Assembly: GCA_033032865.1 (NCBI GenBank)
Contig: JAWHQI010000013.1
Location: forward strand, 6,262,001-6,326,000
DNA length: 64,000 nucleotides
From: Dactylorhiza incarnata
Lineage: Eukaryota > Streptophyta > Magnoliopsida > Asparagales > Orchidaceae
Reading direction: 5' to 3'
In this document: piece after piece, positions 21,076 to 33,725 of the stretch
Layout: the number at the start of each line of letters is the position of its first letter
Position numbering within the stretch: the first letter of the stretch is position 1
Made by a program: the position numbers and the translations under genes
Notes under the pieces: generated by a model
The model's input: the letters and a program-made list of their open reading frames with translations, nothing else
Told to the model about the DNA's origin: nothing
Database searches by the model: none

Positions 21076-24000
21076 TAATTAACCCAGGAGAGAGAAATGA
21101 GTCGGCCTTGATGACTAGGAGGGAGAAAATCCAATGTGGAGGAGAGAGAGAAATGAAGCCATCAATGGAGGAAGATGAAACCCCCCCATTCCTCCCCATT
21201 AATGGCTGGATTCGACTCCCCAAGGGAAGGGGAGAAGGTTCCAGCCGTTTCCCGGCCTCCCAGAGGTGAATGCCAAGGAGTTTCACAATGGCCGAAATTC
21301 CCTCTTCATGGCCATTAATGGCAATTCATGCCATGGCTCTTCCCCTCCCCCAATTGACTTCTTAAGCACCTTTAGAAGCCGGAGAGGAGGAAAAACCCCC
21401 GGTTTTCAGAAGGAGTCGAGCCCTCCTAGGTGGTGGTTGCAGAGCTTGGGAAAAATGGCGGCCGGCCATGGAAGAATGACCACCGACGCGACTTCAGGCC
21501 ACCACTCAGGTCCACTTCTCCATCTCTTCTCCTCTGGATAGATCTCATCTATTCCCATTTCAAAATCGATTAAGATTGGAGGCCCCTCCATTCGGATTTT
21601 TTTATATGTTCTTGGCCGAAAAACGAGAGATTCGGGGGACCAACTCCGGCCACCTCCGGCCGCCCTGTCACCGGCAATCGACAGCCCCGACCCCCACAAT
21701 GGTGGTGGCTTGGGGGATTGGCCGGGAATGACCTCCGGTGGCCGGAAATAGGCTCGCAAGATGCCCAGGCGCGGGCAATCCCAGCCGCAGGTTTATCGGG
21801 GACGATAACCGGGCGCCGTTCGATCTGCTTTGAGATTCGTGCAGGCTTTAGTGTTACTTCTCGTTTTCTGTGATTAAAACTGCAGTCCCTTATTAATTCT
21901 GGTAAAAATAGAAAAAGGCCGATTCAGAGAAAGTGGTCAACATAGAAAATGTAGCCCTAGGGGTCTAGTTTGATACAAAATTGAGATCACTCAATTTGGA
22001 GTCCTGGTTAGGGCTCAGCACTCATTTTAGTGGGGCCTGTCCTTAAGGCTATTCAGAGCTTGATTTTGATGCCCACTCCATTATAGAACTCCAAATGACT
22101 TCATATTTGGGGTGTGGGCTACTCTTGTGCATATGTAGGTCATGTCCAAAGATCAGAAGGATTGGGGAAGTTTTCCCCATGATTTTTGGGAAAGTTCAAT
22201 AATCCTAGTTTAACCTAATTAGGTGCTCTAAACACCTCAAAACCCTTCCAAACTTGGAGGGGTGGTCTTAGGGGATATGTATAGGCCCTGGTTAAATTAT
22301 CATGATTTATGGAGTTGTTTTGATAGGGTATTTCACCAAGATAACTTTAGGCCCCCTAGGTTTAGGCAAAACTTTGGGTGAGTGCCCCCACACTTCCACA
22401 AAGCCAAATGGCTTCATATTTGGGGTGCACCTCACCCTCCCCCATGCCAACCTCTGGTCCAAATTTGGTGGCCATTGGAGGAGTTTTGCCCTAGTAAATC
22501 AAAAAGGGGCTAAATTGCTATTTGCACCCCAAATAGGTATCCCTTGGAATTCCACTCCCCACCAAATGTGGGTAGGATCTTGGGTGGTCTTTCACTGACC
22601 CATGGTCAGTATAATGAGTAGTATGGACATGGGCAAGGTAGGGAGTTCTCTTGAGAATAGTTTGCTTAAAGGTTATGTTTAGGGCAAAAGTAAACATAAG
22701 TGAATTTTGGAGTGTGGAGGGGTTTCCTCCCACTGATTGTTGGGGTGACTTTGGTCACTGCCTTGGGAGATAGGAGGCACCCCAAGGAGCAACTTAGGAT
22801 GAGTTAGGGCCTAGTGTGCCCTTAAGCCCTAGTGGTGAGGTGTATGGAGCCCTTTAGGGTTTGTGAAGGACATAGGGGAGTTTGTCCTTGGAGAGGGGTG
22901 TGTTGGACTCCTCTGACCTTTATAAGTGATATAATACCCTCACAAGAAGTTTGAGTGGAGTTGATGAAGTTTTGACCCTAACCCTAGGTTAAACCCTAAT
23001 GGGGTGCAATTAGAGGCTAATGAAGGAAGAGGGGTCAAACCTTAATGGTTTGACTTGAAATTTTGGGGAGGTGGTCTTGGTGACCAGAGAATGCTACTGT
23101 GAGAAATAGGAGGGATTTGGAGTTGCAAATCCTAAGTAATAAACCCTTGGGTAGATTTGTAAATAGTTAGGGTTTGGGGTTTTAGGAAGAAACAGTACTT
23201 ATTGATTTACCATCTTATGTCATAAACTTAGTTTTAATGTTATAAATCTCTGGAGGATTTGGTTAGACCAGGAGAAAACTTTTGGAGGTCCAAATTGTAA
23301 TATTTCACATTGTTGGCAATTTTTGGGATGATTGAATTTGGGGTGTTAAATCTCTGTAATGACATGAAACTTTGCTGGTTGTATTTTCATACCAATATGT
23401 ACCCACTGTAATTTTCTCATAATTTATGGATCAATATTTTTGGTATCTCTAGTTCATTTTGGAATTATTTACAAATATATCCATTGAGGAATTTACAAAT
23501 GTAACCTCTATGATATGTGGTCAAACTGGGTAGACCTGAATATTTTAGTAGGAGACACCTCTGTATAAATTTGCATAAGGTTTAGAGATCATATGAGGGT
23601 ACCTCCTTTGGAATTTATTGGTAATAAATGAGTTTTGGAATTTTTAAAAATAGTAAATCTTGCAGTATTTCCCTAAGATTTCATGACTACTGAGTAATAG
23701 GTACTTTTGATTTATGTAAAAATTGGGAGAGGCACTGGGAGTCAGAAAAGTGCACTTGTAGTTCAAACTTGAGAAAATTGCCCTTTGAGAAATTGTTTAA
23801 AAATATTAATATTATGGGGAAAATTACGAAACCCTGGATTTGATCTGATTTAAGTAGCATGGACTCCCAATAAATCCAGTAGGTCATGGAGTTGAGTATT
23901 TAGAGTACCTCCCTTCATGAGGATCAAAACGTTAAGGGTGGTCTGCGTTTAGTAAATTGGCAGTTTTGGAGTTACAGGCCAATTTGGGATACATTGATCG

Positions 24001-24458
24001 GAGATGTGGGAATTGAACGGTGATTGTATGGTATGAGAGGACCCTTGGAGAGATTTAAGGTTGATGAGTTCTGGGATGGTGGGGTGCCTCCCTTGGGGTG
24101 GGTCGTCCTGCGGATGACGAAAGATCATCCTTTGTCTATTAGAACCTAAAAGCCCTTAGGTTTAATTCGGGTAAAAGTATTAAAGGGGGTTTTCTTACGG
24201 GTAGCAACCAACATTATTAAGTGTCTTGGGAATGAGAACTTTGGGGTGTCAACCCATTGTAGTTCCTAGTACCGTAGCGAGCCCCTCACAGGGTAACCCT
24301 CGGGAAGGCCAAGATTAACCCTAACTCATAGGAGTAAGACATTGTACAAGATTAACTAATAACACACTCATCCATACCCTGTGGTTTCGGAAGTTTAGTT
24401 GGATTGGTTGTCCGAGCGGTGGGCTCGGTGGCTGTTGCAGCAGACTAGTTAGTCTGGT

Positions 24459-24600
24459 GAGCTTATGGCTCGGAAGGTTATTGATGACGGGCAGGTTAGC
24501 CCGGGGAGCTTTTGGCTCGGAAGGTTTTGATGACGGGCAGGTTAGCCCGGGGAGCTTTAGGCTCGGAAGGTTATTGATGGCGGGCAGGTTAGCCCCGGGG
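24459..24600 (+). repeat. Three 47-bp tandem repeats in GL LTR
   Basis: Starts at about 24459, 24506 and 24552 with GAGCTT-TGGCTCGGAAGG and runs through GACGGGCAGGTTAGCCCGGG. Each unit has a short inverted repeat at GGTTAGCC. The copy in the 3' LTR is at about 32199-32340. Confidence 0.8.
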
Positions 24601-25331
24601 AACTCATGGCTCAGAGATAGGAAGTAGAACATGTTGCATGTGCACTGAAGGTGGTGGGTCTTCGGTATTGGACGGTCGTTCACACCGACGTCGATACGTT
24701 GACTCGGCGAGTGTGGTTTTACACTTAGCCTTGATAGTCTGGCGGTCCAGTCAGCAAGAGTACGCAGACGCTCCGCGGGTATAGTGGAGGCGTACAATAG
24801 GTCTAGGTTGGGTAGTGTGAATGCCAACCTAGAGGTGGGCGGGGCCCAACCCACCGCTTCCGTTTGCCACTACGGGAGTATCCTGGGAGTCTAGCTCGCT
24901 CCAAAAAGGGGGAACTAAAGGTCTATGCGCATAGAGTCATGGTGTGTGAGTTGCACTTGTATGATCATAGCATAACAGCATACCTGCATGTCATAGCATA
25001 AACATTGCATTCAACCTACCCCTAACGTATAAGTCGGTTATGGGACTTCTTATACGGTAGGCCCTGCTAAATGACCCCTTGGTCTATAGGTTTGTATGGG
25101 CATTCCTATAAATCAATGGTTACTTTTATATTACTTTACTTGCTGCTTACTGATCTTTATATACTTGTTACCATGCTTCATATTTATGTATACACCTGTG
25201 TAGCTCTAGTTCCGCCGTCACCTGCTCTTGTTTTTACCCCTTGCTGTCCTCCGCTTCATCCTCCCGCACGGTGCCTAGGAGCCATTGGGGGAGGGGTGGG
25301 GAATTGGCTGAGTCATTTTGACTGACGGTCG

Positions 25332-25673
25332 GTGGACCTTATCATTTTAGGAGTTCGAGGAGATGCAACACCCTTCAAGGAACAGGTACAGCAGGATCCG
25401 ACGTGGTGGATCCCACGGCCATGCTACCATTGTCACCAGCCAGGACATACTCGGGTCAGATGTCCCATGATGAGTGGAACCCCTCCGGCACAGCGATCAG
25501 GAGACCGACGGCGAAGACGTAGACGTGGATTGCGAGGCAGTGATCGTAGGCCGAAGAAGAAGAAGCATCCAGTGTTGCAGCACCAGTGGAGCACGGGATC
25601 TACAGGGATGGGTCAGCCTGGTCAGAGTGCTTCAGTCTCAGTGTCTGTGACGGTTAACTTTAGCTTTACTTAG
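25332..25673 (+). CDS. Zinc-knuckle, Arg/Lys-rich reading frame inside GL 5' LTR
   Basis: 113 codons with one nucleocapsid-type knuckle CYHCHQPGHTRVRC (about residues 31-44). An Arg-rich run and a KKKK run follow, then a Ser/Thr/Val tail. The frame opens with GTG, not ATG; an acceptor-like TTTTAG ends at about 25350. If translated it probably forms a 3' exon, or it is a captured gag fragment. The second LTR copy (33072-33413) stays open with a Pro-to-Leu change in the knuckle. Composition resembles a nucleocapsid domain without capsid. Expression is unproven. Confidence 0.4.
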   Translation: MDLIILGVRGDATPFKEQVQQDPTWWIPRPCYHCHQPGHTRVRCPMMSGTPPAQRSGDRRRRRRRGLRGSDRRPKKKKHPVLQHQWSTGSTGMGQPGQSASVSVSVTVNFSFT

Positions 25674-25981
25674 GAGTTAGCTTCCGCGAGTGATCTTGTA
25701 GTGAGGAAATGATGTACAGGGCAAGAGCTCTTATATTTTGTAACCCTTGTTATCTCTCTTTTATTCAGTTATTGTTAGTGGAGATTTACCTCTATGGTTT
25801 TAATTCATGTGATTATGTGGACTTATCTTCTCTTTTATGAACTTTTCTTGTGATCGAGTTGGCCGGCAGAATCGGCGTTTTGTGGTGGCGATCTTCCCGA
25901 GTGAAGGTGTCACCGCAAAATGGCGGTTCTGGGCCTAAGACCCGGTGTTTTTGCAAAAAAAAAAAAATGGGGTCTTACAAG

Positions 25982-25994
25982 TGGTATCAGAGGC
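25982..25994 (+). other. Primer-binding site of GL, tRNA-Met type
   Basis: TGGTATCAGAGGC lies two bases after the 5' LTR end and matches the initiator tRNA-Met complement for its first 11 bases. Confidence 0.85.
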
Positions 25995-27754
25995 AAATCT
26001 CGATCCGAAGAAAAGAAGTCCACAAAACCCTGGGCCACCCCGCGCGAGCTTAGTTTGAGGACAAACTAGCAGCGGAAGCAGTGGTGTGCCCATATGGAAA
26101 TCACATGAAAAAGTCCACTTTTAACTGAATCTTTTTGTCAAGTTTTCTTTTGTAGCCTGCGGCGAACCCTGCCCCCTGCAGGGAATACCTCCGGCTGCAA
26201 AGATCTCTTTAGATAGTCCTTTAGTTAATGAGTTAGACTCAATCCCACTAGGACACGTGACTTACCTTGACAATTTATACCATGACCTAGTCTGAAATAG
26301 ACCGTAAGTATAACTTTCGGTGAAGGTACGAGGATACCCCAAAAGAGGCTAGAGAAAGAGAGATTGACACATAAGCAGAATAGTATGAGACTCATAGGCT
26401 CAATCATCGTATTTGCGACAAGATTATATTAAGACAACCACTGCGACAAACACCGAGGGTCGGATAAGAATTGAAGTCCAGAAGGGACCCGTTTGGGATT
26501 GGGTGACATATTGACCCTGATAAGGTTGTCGTAGAAGGTACCTAGAAGAGTCTAAGTTGTGGAATACACCATTGAGCCCCAAGATAGAACCCCAAGTTTA
26601 AGGATTTGTGCCCTAAGAATTGTTTGCATGTTTGGGATAAATATAACTTGGTGATATCGAAGACACTTCACCCAAAGATAGATAGAGGCCAATCTTTTGT
26701 TTATTGGGGGCTTGTCCTTTGTTTATTGGGGCTTACCTTTTGTTTATTGGGCAAGTCAGGGTCGGACTTAGCTTTCCCTTAGACTTAAGTTAGAAAATTT
26801 TTATGTCGTGAACGCTACGATTTTGAAGTCGATCTTACTCGTTGTTACTTGGAAGAAGGTGAGATGGTGTAACAATATGTTTGGAATAATGATCAGTAGG
26901 AATTACCAGGACAATGGTTAGACATCATTTGAAAAGGACAACAACTTGGCCTTAATTGAATCATTGAAAGTGTAAAGCCGCCAGGATTAATCATTTAAGG
27001 ATGTCGATGTCCTAGTATAGAAGTTAAGGGTGGAATTTAGATCTTATGAGTTGTAGTTAAATTTGAAAACTCTTGTGACTTCGGGCATTTGGAAGTGATC
27101 AACTTATGCTTTGATAAAAATCATGCCCCGTCATGGTTGAAAATTTTGTCCACATTAATAGCTTTATACCTGGTGAACTTGGATGATAAATAACCAGAGA
27201 TCTGAGACGATGACTTGTTAGTTGTGGAATATGGAGTTGATTTCATTATGGCAAGAATGATCTGAGTTTGTCTTGCTTAAGACCATTTGAGAGTGATCAA
27301 GACTAGCATAAGTGGAAGTGACAGGACTTTGATGAAATAAGCGTGATATTATTTCCTTGATGAAATTGAATTGTGAAAAACCCCAGGGTATCAAAATTTT
27401 GTCGTTATAAATAGAATTTCATGAAGAAAGTGATTGAGAGTCATCTTATCATCATGATTGGTTAGCATATACTCATAAAAGTTCACAGGTGCACCCCCAT
27501 TAATATTTAAGGATGGGATTGGGACGCTAAACGATTTGATTAGATCCGTCAATAGTAAGAACTAGAAAAGTTGTAAATTGGAAATGATTGGTTATGCGGA
27601 CGCACCTGAAAGAGTAAGAATTTGAATACGAGAAGAAAACTTTAGGAGGCATAAGAGTCTGCCCAGGTTAGAGTGAAAGTTCGAGAATAGATTGACCAAG
27701 GTAGCTAGGTCACCCCAGTCAGGATAGATGATACGACGGTGTGAGTCTTGCGGC
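25995..27754 (+). other. GL body without recognisable gene
   Basis: Stops occur in all frames and no gag, RT or integrase motif is visible. TTGTTTATTGGG recurs at about 26697-26751 (three copies) and again at 27958-27969 beside the 3' LTR. An acceptor-like TTTTGTAG precedes CCTGCGGCGAACC near 26155, as in Gyp-A near 14950. Confidence 0.55.
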
Positions 27755-27881
27755 GCAAGAAGGTTACAGAGGTTAAGACATGTGGTTATTTAGGGTCAGG
27801 AGGAGCACAACTTGGAGCCACCAGAGATGATGTGGCATAGATAGTCGGTGCTCTTCGAGCCAGGAATAACTTTGACTCTTA
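27755..27881 (+). pseudogene. Remnant of pol C-terminal (chromodomain-like) tail in GL
   Basis: In one frame LRRKKVTEVK is followed by a stretch reading through to NNFDS and a stop; in the next frame EEHNLEP recalls the EEATWE motif. The order and distance to the polypurine tract match the pol tail of Gyp-C and Elem-E. Frame breaks make it non-coding. This is the only trace of pol that I can support in GL. Confidence 0.45.
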
Positions 27882-27949
27882 GGGGATGTTACGTTCAGTC
27901 ACTCGCGGTGAAAACCCCGCAAGCCTAACCTGAATTTCGAGGACGAAAT

Positions 27950-27972
27950 TATTTTTTTTGTTTATTGGGATT
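27950..27972 (+). promoter_or_regulatory. Polypurine-tract region of GL
   Basis: The stretch between CGAGGACGAAAT and the 3' LTR is T-rich, ending TTTATTGGGATT, not a classical purine run. Elem-E has TTTTTATTGGAT at the same place, so the priming site may be the short GGGATT. Confidence 0.5.
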
Positions 27973-30900
27973 TGTAACATCCCCCAGACAGCTAGACCCC
28001 CCAGGTGAATCTGTCCTGACAAGGTCATGACAAGGCCTTGGTAGAGTAGAAATCCCTTTAACTTAGGCAAGATTAGGATTGAAAGTGCCTTGGACTGCAA
28101 ATAGCAATTTCCAGTAACCAAGCTTAGGGTTGGACTTAGGACCACAACTTGATCAATTGACCCCACCATAGCATCCCTAACCCTTTAGGGGTCCCCTCAG
28201 GGCACCAAGGGCCCATTGGGGTCAACCAAAGAGGCCAAATTGACCAAAGTCAACCCTAACCCTAAATTGGTCAAAGTAGCCTATGAAGAGCCAATCAACC
28301 CTCACCATGTCAAATTGGTCACACTCCTAGGTCTAGAATACTATAAGAGACCTAGTAGACCCAAAAGCCCCATCATGGGACCCCCAATAGTGCAAATTGA
28401 CCAAAATGCCCCTTTAGGTCAAAAATGGCATTTCTTCTCAAAGTACCCAAATTGACCATCTCAATAGTAAATTGACCCTACCCTTAGTATTATCATGTCA
28501 TAGGGGACCCAGTGGACCAAAAAGCCCCTTGACTGGGTCAACCCTAGGGCTCAATTTGACAAAAGTCAACCTAGCCTGTTTTGGTCAAATCAACTTGAAT
28601 TGGGTCAACCAAGACTCATGTGACCAAATTGACCCCACCAATAGTTTCTAAACCTAATTTGGAATCCAAGGGACCCAAAAGCCCCATCCTAGGGTCACCC
28701 AATTGGCCAATTTGACCAAAAGTCAAAATTGCCCAATTTAGGTCAAATCTCTTGAATCTAGCCCAATCCCTTTGGGCTAAGCCCAAATTGACCACTTGAC
28801 CAGCACCCTTGACTGCTAATTAACCCAGGAGAGAGAAATGAGTCGGCCTTGATGACTAGGAGGGAGAAAATCCAATGTGGAGGAGAGAGAGAAATGAAGC
28901 CATCAATGGAGGAAGATGAAACCCCCCCATTCCTCCCCATTAATGGCTGGATTCGACTCCCCAAGGGAAGGGGAGAAGGTTCCAGCCGTTTCCCGGCCTC
29001 CCAGAGGTGAATGCCAAGGAGTTTCACAATGGCCGAAATTCCCTCTTCATGGCCATTAATGGCAATTCATGCCATGGCTCTTCCCCTCCCCCAATTGACT
29101 TCTTAAGCACCTTTAGAAGCCGGAGAGGAGGAAAAACCCCCGGTTTTCAGAAGGAGTCGAGCCCTCATAGGTGGTGGTTGCAGAGCTTGGGAAAAATGGC
29201 GGCCGGCCATGGAAGAATGACCACCGACGCGACTTCAGGCCACCACTCAGGTCCACTTCTCCATCTCTTCTCCTCTGGATAGATCTCATCTATTCCCATT
29301 TCAAAATCGATTAAGATTGGAGGCCCCTCCATTCGGATTTTTTTATATGTTCTTGGCCGAAAAACGAGAGATTCGGGGGACCAACTCCGGCCACCTCCGG
29401 CCGCCCTGTCACCAGCAATCGACAGCCCCGACCCCCACAATGGTGGTGGCTTGGGGGTTTGGCCGGGAATGACCTCCGGTGGCCGGAAATAGGCTCGCAA
29501 GATGCCCAGGCGCGGGCAATCCCAGCCGCAGGTTTATCGGGGACGATAACCGGGCGCCGTTCGATCTGCTTTGAGATTCGTGCAGGCTTTAGTGTTACTT
29601 CTCGTTTTCTGTGATTAAAACTGCAGTCCCTTATTAATTCTGGTAAAAATAGATAAAGGCCGATTCAGAGAAAGTGGTCAACATAGAAAATGTAGCCCTA
29701 GGGGTCTAGTTTGATACAAAATTGAGATCACTCAATTTGGAGTCCTGGTTAGGGCTCAGCACTCATTTTAGTGGGGCCTGTCCTTAAGGCTATTCAGAGC
29801 TTGATTTTGATGCCCACTCCATTATAGAACTCCAAATGAATTCATATTTGGGGTGTGGGCTACTCTTGTGCATATGTAGGTCATGTCCAAAGATCAGAAG
29901 GATTGGGGAAGTTTTCCCCATGATTTTTGGGAAAGTTCAATAATCCTAGTTTAACCTAATTAGGTGCTCTAAACACCTCAAAACCCTTCCAAACTTGGAG
30001 GGGTGGTCTTAGGGGATATGTATAGGCCCTGGTTAAATTATCATGATTTATGGAGTTGTTTTGATAGGGTATTTCACCAAGATAACTTTAGGCCCCCTAG
30101 GTTTAGGCAAAACTTTGGGTGAGTGCCCCCACACTTCCACAAAGCCAAATGGCTTCATATTTGGGGTGCACCTCACCCTCCCCCATGCCAACCTCTGGTC
30201 CAAATTTGGTGGCCATTGGAGGAGTTTTGCCCTAGTAAATCAAAAAGGGGCTAAATTGCTATTTGCACCCCAAATAGGTATCCCTTGGAATTCCACTCCC
30301 CACCAAATGTGGGTAGGATCTTGGGTGGTCTTTCACTGACCCATGGTCAGTATAATGAGTAGTATGGACATGGGAAAGGTAGGGAGTTCTCTTGAGAATA
30401 GTTTGCTTAAAGGTTATGTTTAGGGCAAAAGTAAACATAAGTGAATTTTGGAGTGTGGAGGGGTTTCCTCCCACTGATTGTTGGGGTGACTTTGGTCACT
30501 GCCTTGGGAGGTAGGAGGCACCCCAAGGAGCAACTTAGGATGAGTTAGGGCCTAGTGTGCCCTTAAGCCCTAGTGGTGAGGTGTATGGAGCCCTTTAGGG
30601 TTTGTGAAGGACATAGGAGAGTTTGTCCTTGGAGAGGGGTGTGTTGGACTCCTATGACCTTTATAAGTGATATAATACCCTCACAAGAAGTTTGAGTGGA
30701 GTTGATGAAGTTTTGACCCTAACCCTAGGTTAAACCCTAATGGGGTGCAATTAGAGGCTAATGAAGGAAGAGGGGTCAAACCTTAATGGTTTGACTTGAA
30801 ATTTTGGGGAGGTGGTCTTGGTGACCAGAGAATGCTACTGTGAGAAATAGGAGGGATTTGGAGTTGCAAATCCTAAGTAATAAACCCTTGGGTAGATTTG

Positions 30901-33720
30901 TAAATAGTTAGGGTTTGGGGTTTTAGGAAGAAACAGTACTTATTGATTTACCATCTTATGTCATAAACTTAGTTTAATGTTATAAATCTCTGGAGGATTT
31001 GGTTAGACCAGGAGAAAACTTTTGGAGGTCCAAATTGTAATATTTCACATTGTTGGCAATTTTTGGGATGATTGAATTTGGGGTGTTAGATCTCTGTAAT
31101 GACATGAAACTTTGCTGGTTGTATTTTCATACCAATATGTACCCACTGTAATTTTCTCATAATTTATGGATCAATATTTTTGGTATCTCTCGTTCATTTT
31201 GGAATTATTTACAAATATATCCATTGAGGAATTTACAAATGTAACCTCTGTGATATGTGGTCAAACTTGGTAGACCTGAATATTTTAGTAGGAGACACCT
31301 CTGTATAAATTTGCATAAGGTTTAAAGATCATATGAGGGTACCTCCTTTGGAATTTATTGGTAATAAATGAGTTTTGGAATTTTTAAAAATAGTAAATCT
31401 TGCAGTATTTCCCTAAGATTTCATGACTACTGAGTAATAGGTACTTTTGATTTATGTAAAAATTGGGAGAGGCACTGGGAGTCAGAAAAGTGCACTTGTA
31501 GTTCAAACTTGAGAAAATTGCCCTTTGAGAAATTGTTTAAAAATATTAATATTATGGGGAAAATTACGAAACCCTGGATTTGATCTGATTTAAGTAGCAT
31601 GGACTCCCAATAAATCCAGTAGGTCATGGAGTTGAGTATTTAGAGTACCTCCCTTCATGAGGATCAAAACGTTAAGGGTGGTCTGCGTTTAGTAAATTGG
31701 CAGTTTTGGAGTTACAGGCCAATTTGGGATACATTGATCGGAGATGTGGGAATTGAACGGTGATTGTATGGTATGAGAGGACCCTTGGAGAGATTTAAGG
31801 TTGATGAGTTCTGGGATGGTGGGGTGCCTCCCTTGGGGTGGGTCGTCCTGCGGATGACGAAAGATCATCCTTTGTCTATTAGAACCTAAAAGCCCTTAGG
31901 TTTAATTCGGGTAAAAGTATTAAAGGGGGTTTTCTTACGGGTAGCAACCAACATTATTAAGTGTCTTGGGAATGAGAACTTTGGGGTGTCAACCCATTGT
32001 AGTTCCTAGTACCGTAGCGAGCCCCTCACAGGGTAACCCTCGGGAAGGCCAAGATTAACCCTAACTCATAGGAGTAAGACATTGTACAAGATTAACTAAT
32101 AACACACTCATCCATACCCTGTGGTTTCGGAAGTTTAGTTGGATTGGTTGTCCGAGCGGTGGGCTCGGTGGCTGTTGCAGCAGACTAGTTAGTCTGGTGA
32201 GCTTATGGCTCGGAAGGTTATTGATGACGGGCAGGTTAGCCCGGGGAGCTTTTGGCTCGGAAGGTTTTGATGACGGGCAGGTTAGCCCGGGGAGCTTTAG
32301 GCTCGGAAGGTTATTGATGGCGGGCAGGTTAGCCCCGGGGAACTCATGGCTCAGAGATAGGAAGTAGAACATGTTGCATGTGCACTGAAGGTGGTGGGTC
32401 TTCGGTATTGGACGGTCGTTCACACCGACGTCGATACGTTGACTCGGCGAGTGTGGTTTTACACTTAGCCTTGATAGTCTGGCGGTCCAGTCAGCAAGAG
32501 TACGCAGACGCTCCGCGGGTATAGTGGAGGCGTACAATAGGTCTAGGTTGGGTAGTGTGAATGCCAACCTAGAGGTGGGCGGGGCCCAACCCACCGCTTC
32601 CGTTTGCCACTACGGGAGTATCCTGGGAGTCTAGCTCGCTCCAAAAAGGGGGAACTAAAGGTCTATGCGCATAGAGTCGTGGTGTGTGAGTTGCACTTGT
32701 ATGATCATAGCATAACAGCATACCTGCATGTCATAGCATAAACATTGCATTCAACCTACCCCTAACGTATAAGTCGGTTATGGGACTTCTTATACGGTAG
32801 GCCCTGCTAAACGACCCCTTGGTCTATAGGTTTGTATGGGCATTCCTATAAATCAATGGTTACTTTTATATTACTTTACTTGCTGCTTACTGATCTTTAT
32901 ATACTTGTTACCATGCTTCATATTTATGTATACACCTGTGTAGCTCTAGTTCCGTCGTCACCTGCTCTTGTTTTTACCCCTTGCTGTCCTCCGCTTCATC
33001 CTCCCGCACGGTGCCTAGGAGCCATTGGGGGAGGGGTGGGGAATTGGCTGAGTCATTTTGACTGACGGTCGGTGGACCTTATCATTTTAGGAGTTCGAGG
33101 AGATGCAACACCCTTCAAGGAACAGGTACAGCAGGATCCGACGTGGTGGATCCCACGGCCATGCTACCATTGTCACCAGCTAGGACATACTCGGGTCAGA
33201 TGTCCCATGATGAGTGGAACCCCTCCGGCACAGCGATCAGGAGACCGACGGCGAAGACGTAGACGTGGATTGCGAGGCAGTGATCGTAGGCCGAAGAAGA
33301 AGAAGCATCTAGTGTTGCAGCACCAGTGGAGCACGGGATCTACAGGGATGGGTCAGCCTGGTCAGAGTGCTTCAGTCTCAGTGTCTGTGACGGTTAACTT
33401 TAGCTTTACTTAGGAGTTAGCTTCCGCGAGTGATCTTGTAGTGAGGAAATGATGTACAGGGCAAGAGCTCTTATATTTTGTAACCCTTGTTATCTCTCTT
33501 TTATTCAGTTATTGTTAGTGGAGATTTACCTCTATGGTTTTAATTCATGTGATTATGTGGACTTATCTTCTCTTTTATGAACTTTTCTTGTGATCGAGTT
33601 GGCCGGCAGAATCGGCGTTTTGTGGTGGCGATCTTCCCGAGTGAAGGTGTCACCGCAAAATGGCGGTTCTGGGCCTAAGCCCCGGTGTTTTTGCAAAAAA
33701 AAAAAAAATGGGGTCTTACA
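27973..33720 (+). repeat. 3' LTR of GL (5748 bp)
   Basis: Near-identical copy of 20232-25979, offset 7741. Substitutions are seen for example near 20403/28143, 21427/29167 and 22084/29825; the A run is 14 instead of 13 and one T is lost near 30972. W-box region 28147-28816. Confidence 0.93.
33072..33413 (+). CDS. Zinc-knuckle reading frame inside GL 3' LTR
   Basis: Second copy of the frame at 25332-25673, still open over 113 codons. The knuckle reads CYHCHQLGHTRVRC, and one Pro after the KKKK run is Leu. All Cys and His ligands are kept. It lies at the LTR end that should be U5, so in this copy it would not be on the element's own genomic RNA. Confidence 0.35.
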   Translation: MDLIILGVRGDATPFKEQVQQDPTWWIPRPCYHCHQLGHTRVRCPMMSGTPPAQRSGDRRRRRRRGLRGSDRRPKKKKHLVLQHQWSTGSTGMGQPGQSASVSVSVTVNFSFT

Positions 33721-33725
33721 AACTA

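Larger units (their letters stand above)
20232..25979 (+). repeat. 5' LTR of GL (5748 bp)
   Basis: Contents in order: W-box-dense region (20406-21075), GC-rich block (21170-21780), a long AT-rich transcribed-looking stretch, 47-bp tandem repeats (24459-24600), a T-rich intron-like stretch (25020-25350), a zinc-knuckle reading frame (25332-25673) and an A13 run just before GGGGTCTTACA. ACCCTAACCC telomere-like words occur near 20512 and 22976, too short to be telomeric. Confidence 0.92.
20232..33720 (+). mobile_element. GL, non-autonomous element with giant 5.75-kb LTRs
   Basis: LTRs at 20232-25979 and 27973-33720, each 5748 bp, surround a body of only 1993 bp. TSD AACTA at 20227-20231 and 33721-33725. 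By eye the LTRs differ at roughly 20-25 positions, so insertion was recent. The body has a tRNA-Met primer site and a decayed pol tail but no intact gag or pol. LTR ends (TGTAACATCCC...GGGGTCTTACA) and the TTTATTGGG block before the 3' LTR resemble Elem-E, the likely source lineage of its enzymes. Confidence 0.93.

Noticed and set aside
22974..22996. Telomere-like ACCCTAACCCTA words in the GL LTR
   Set aside because: Only two to three units; no array.
24321..24854. 177-codon minus-strand ORF, identical in both GL LTRs (also 32061-32594)
   Set aside because: It runs antisense over tandem repeats and has no recognisable domain; identity between copies is expected because LTRs are copies of each other.
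27755..27881. Intact chromodomain in the GL body
   Set aside because: The similarity needs a frame change and includes stops, so only a remnant is claimed.
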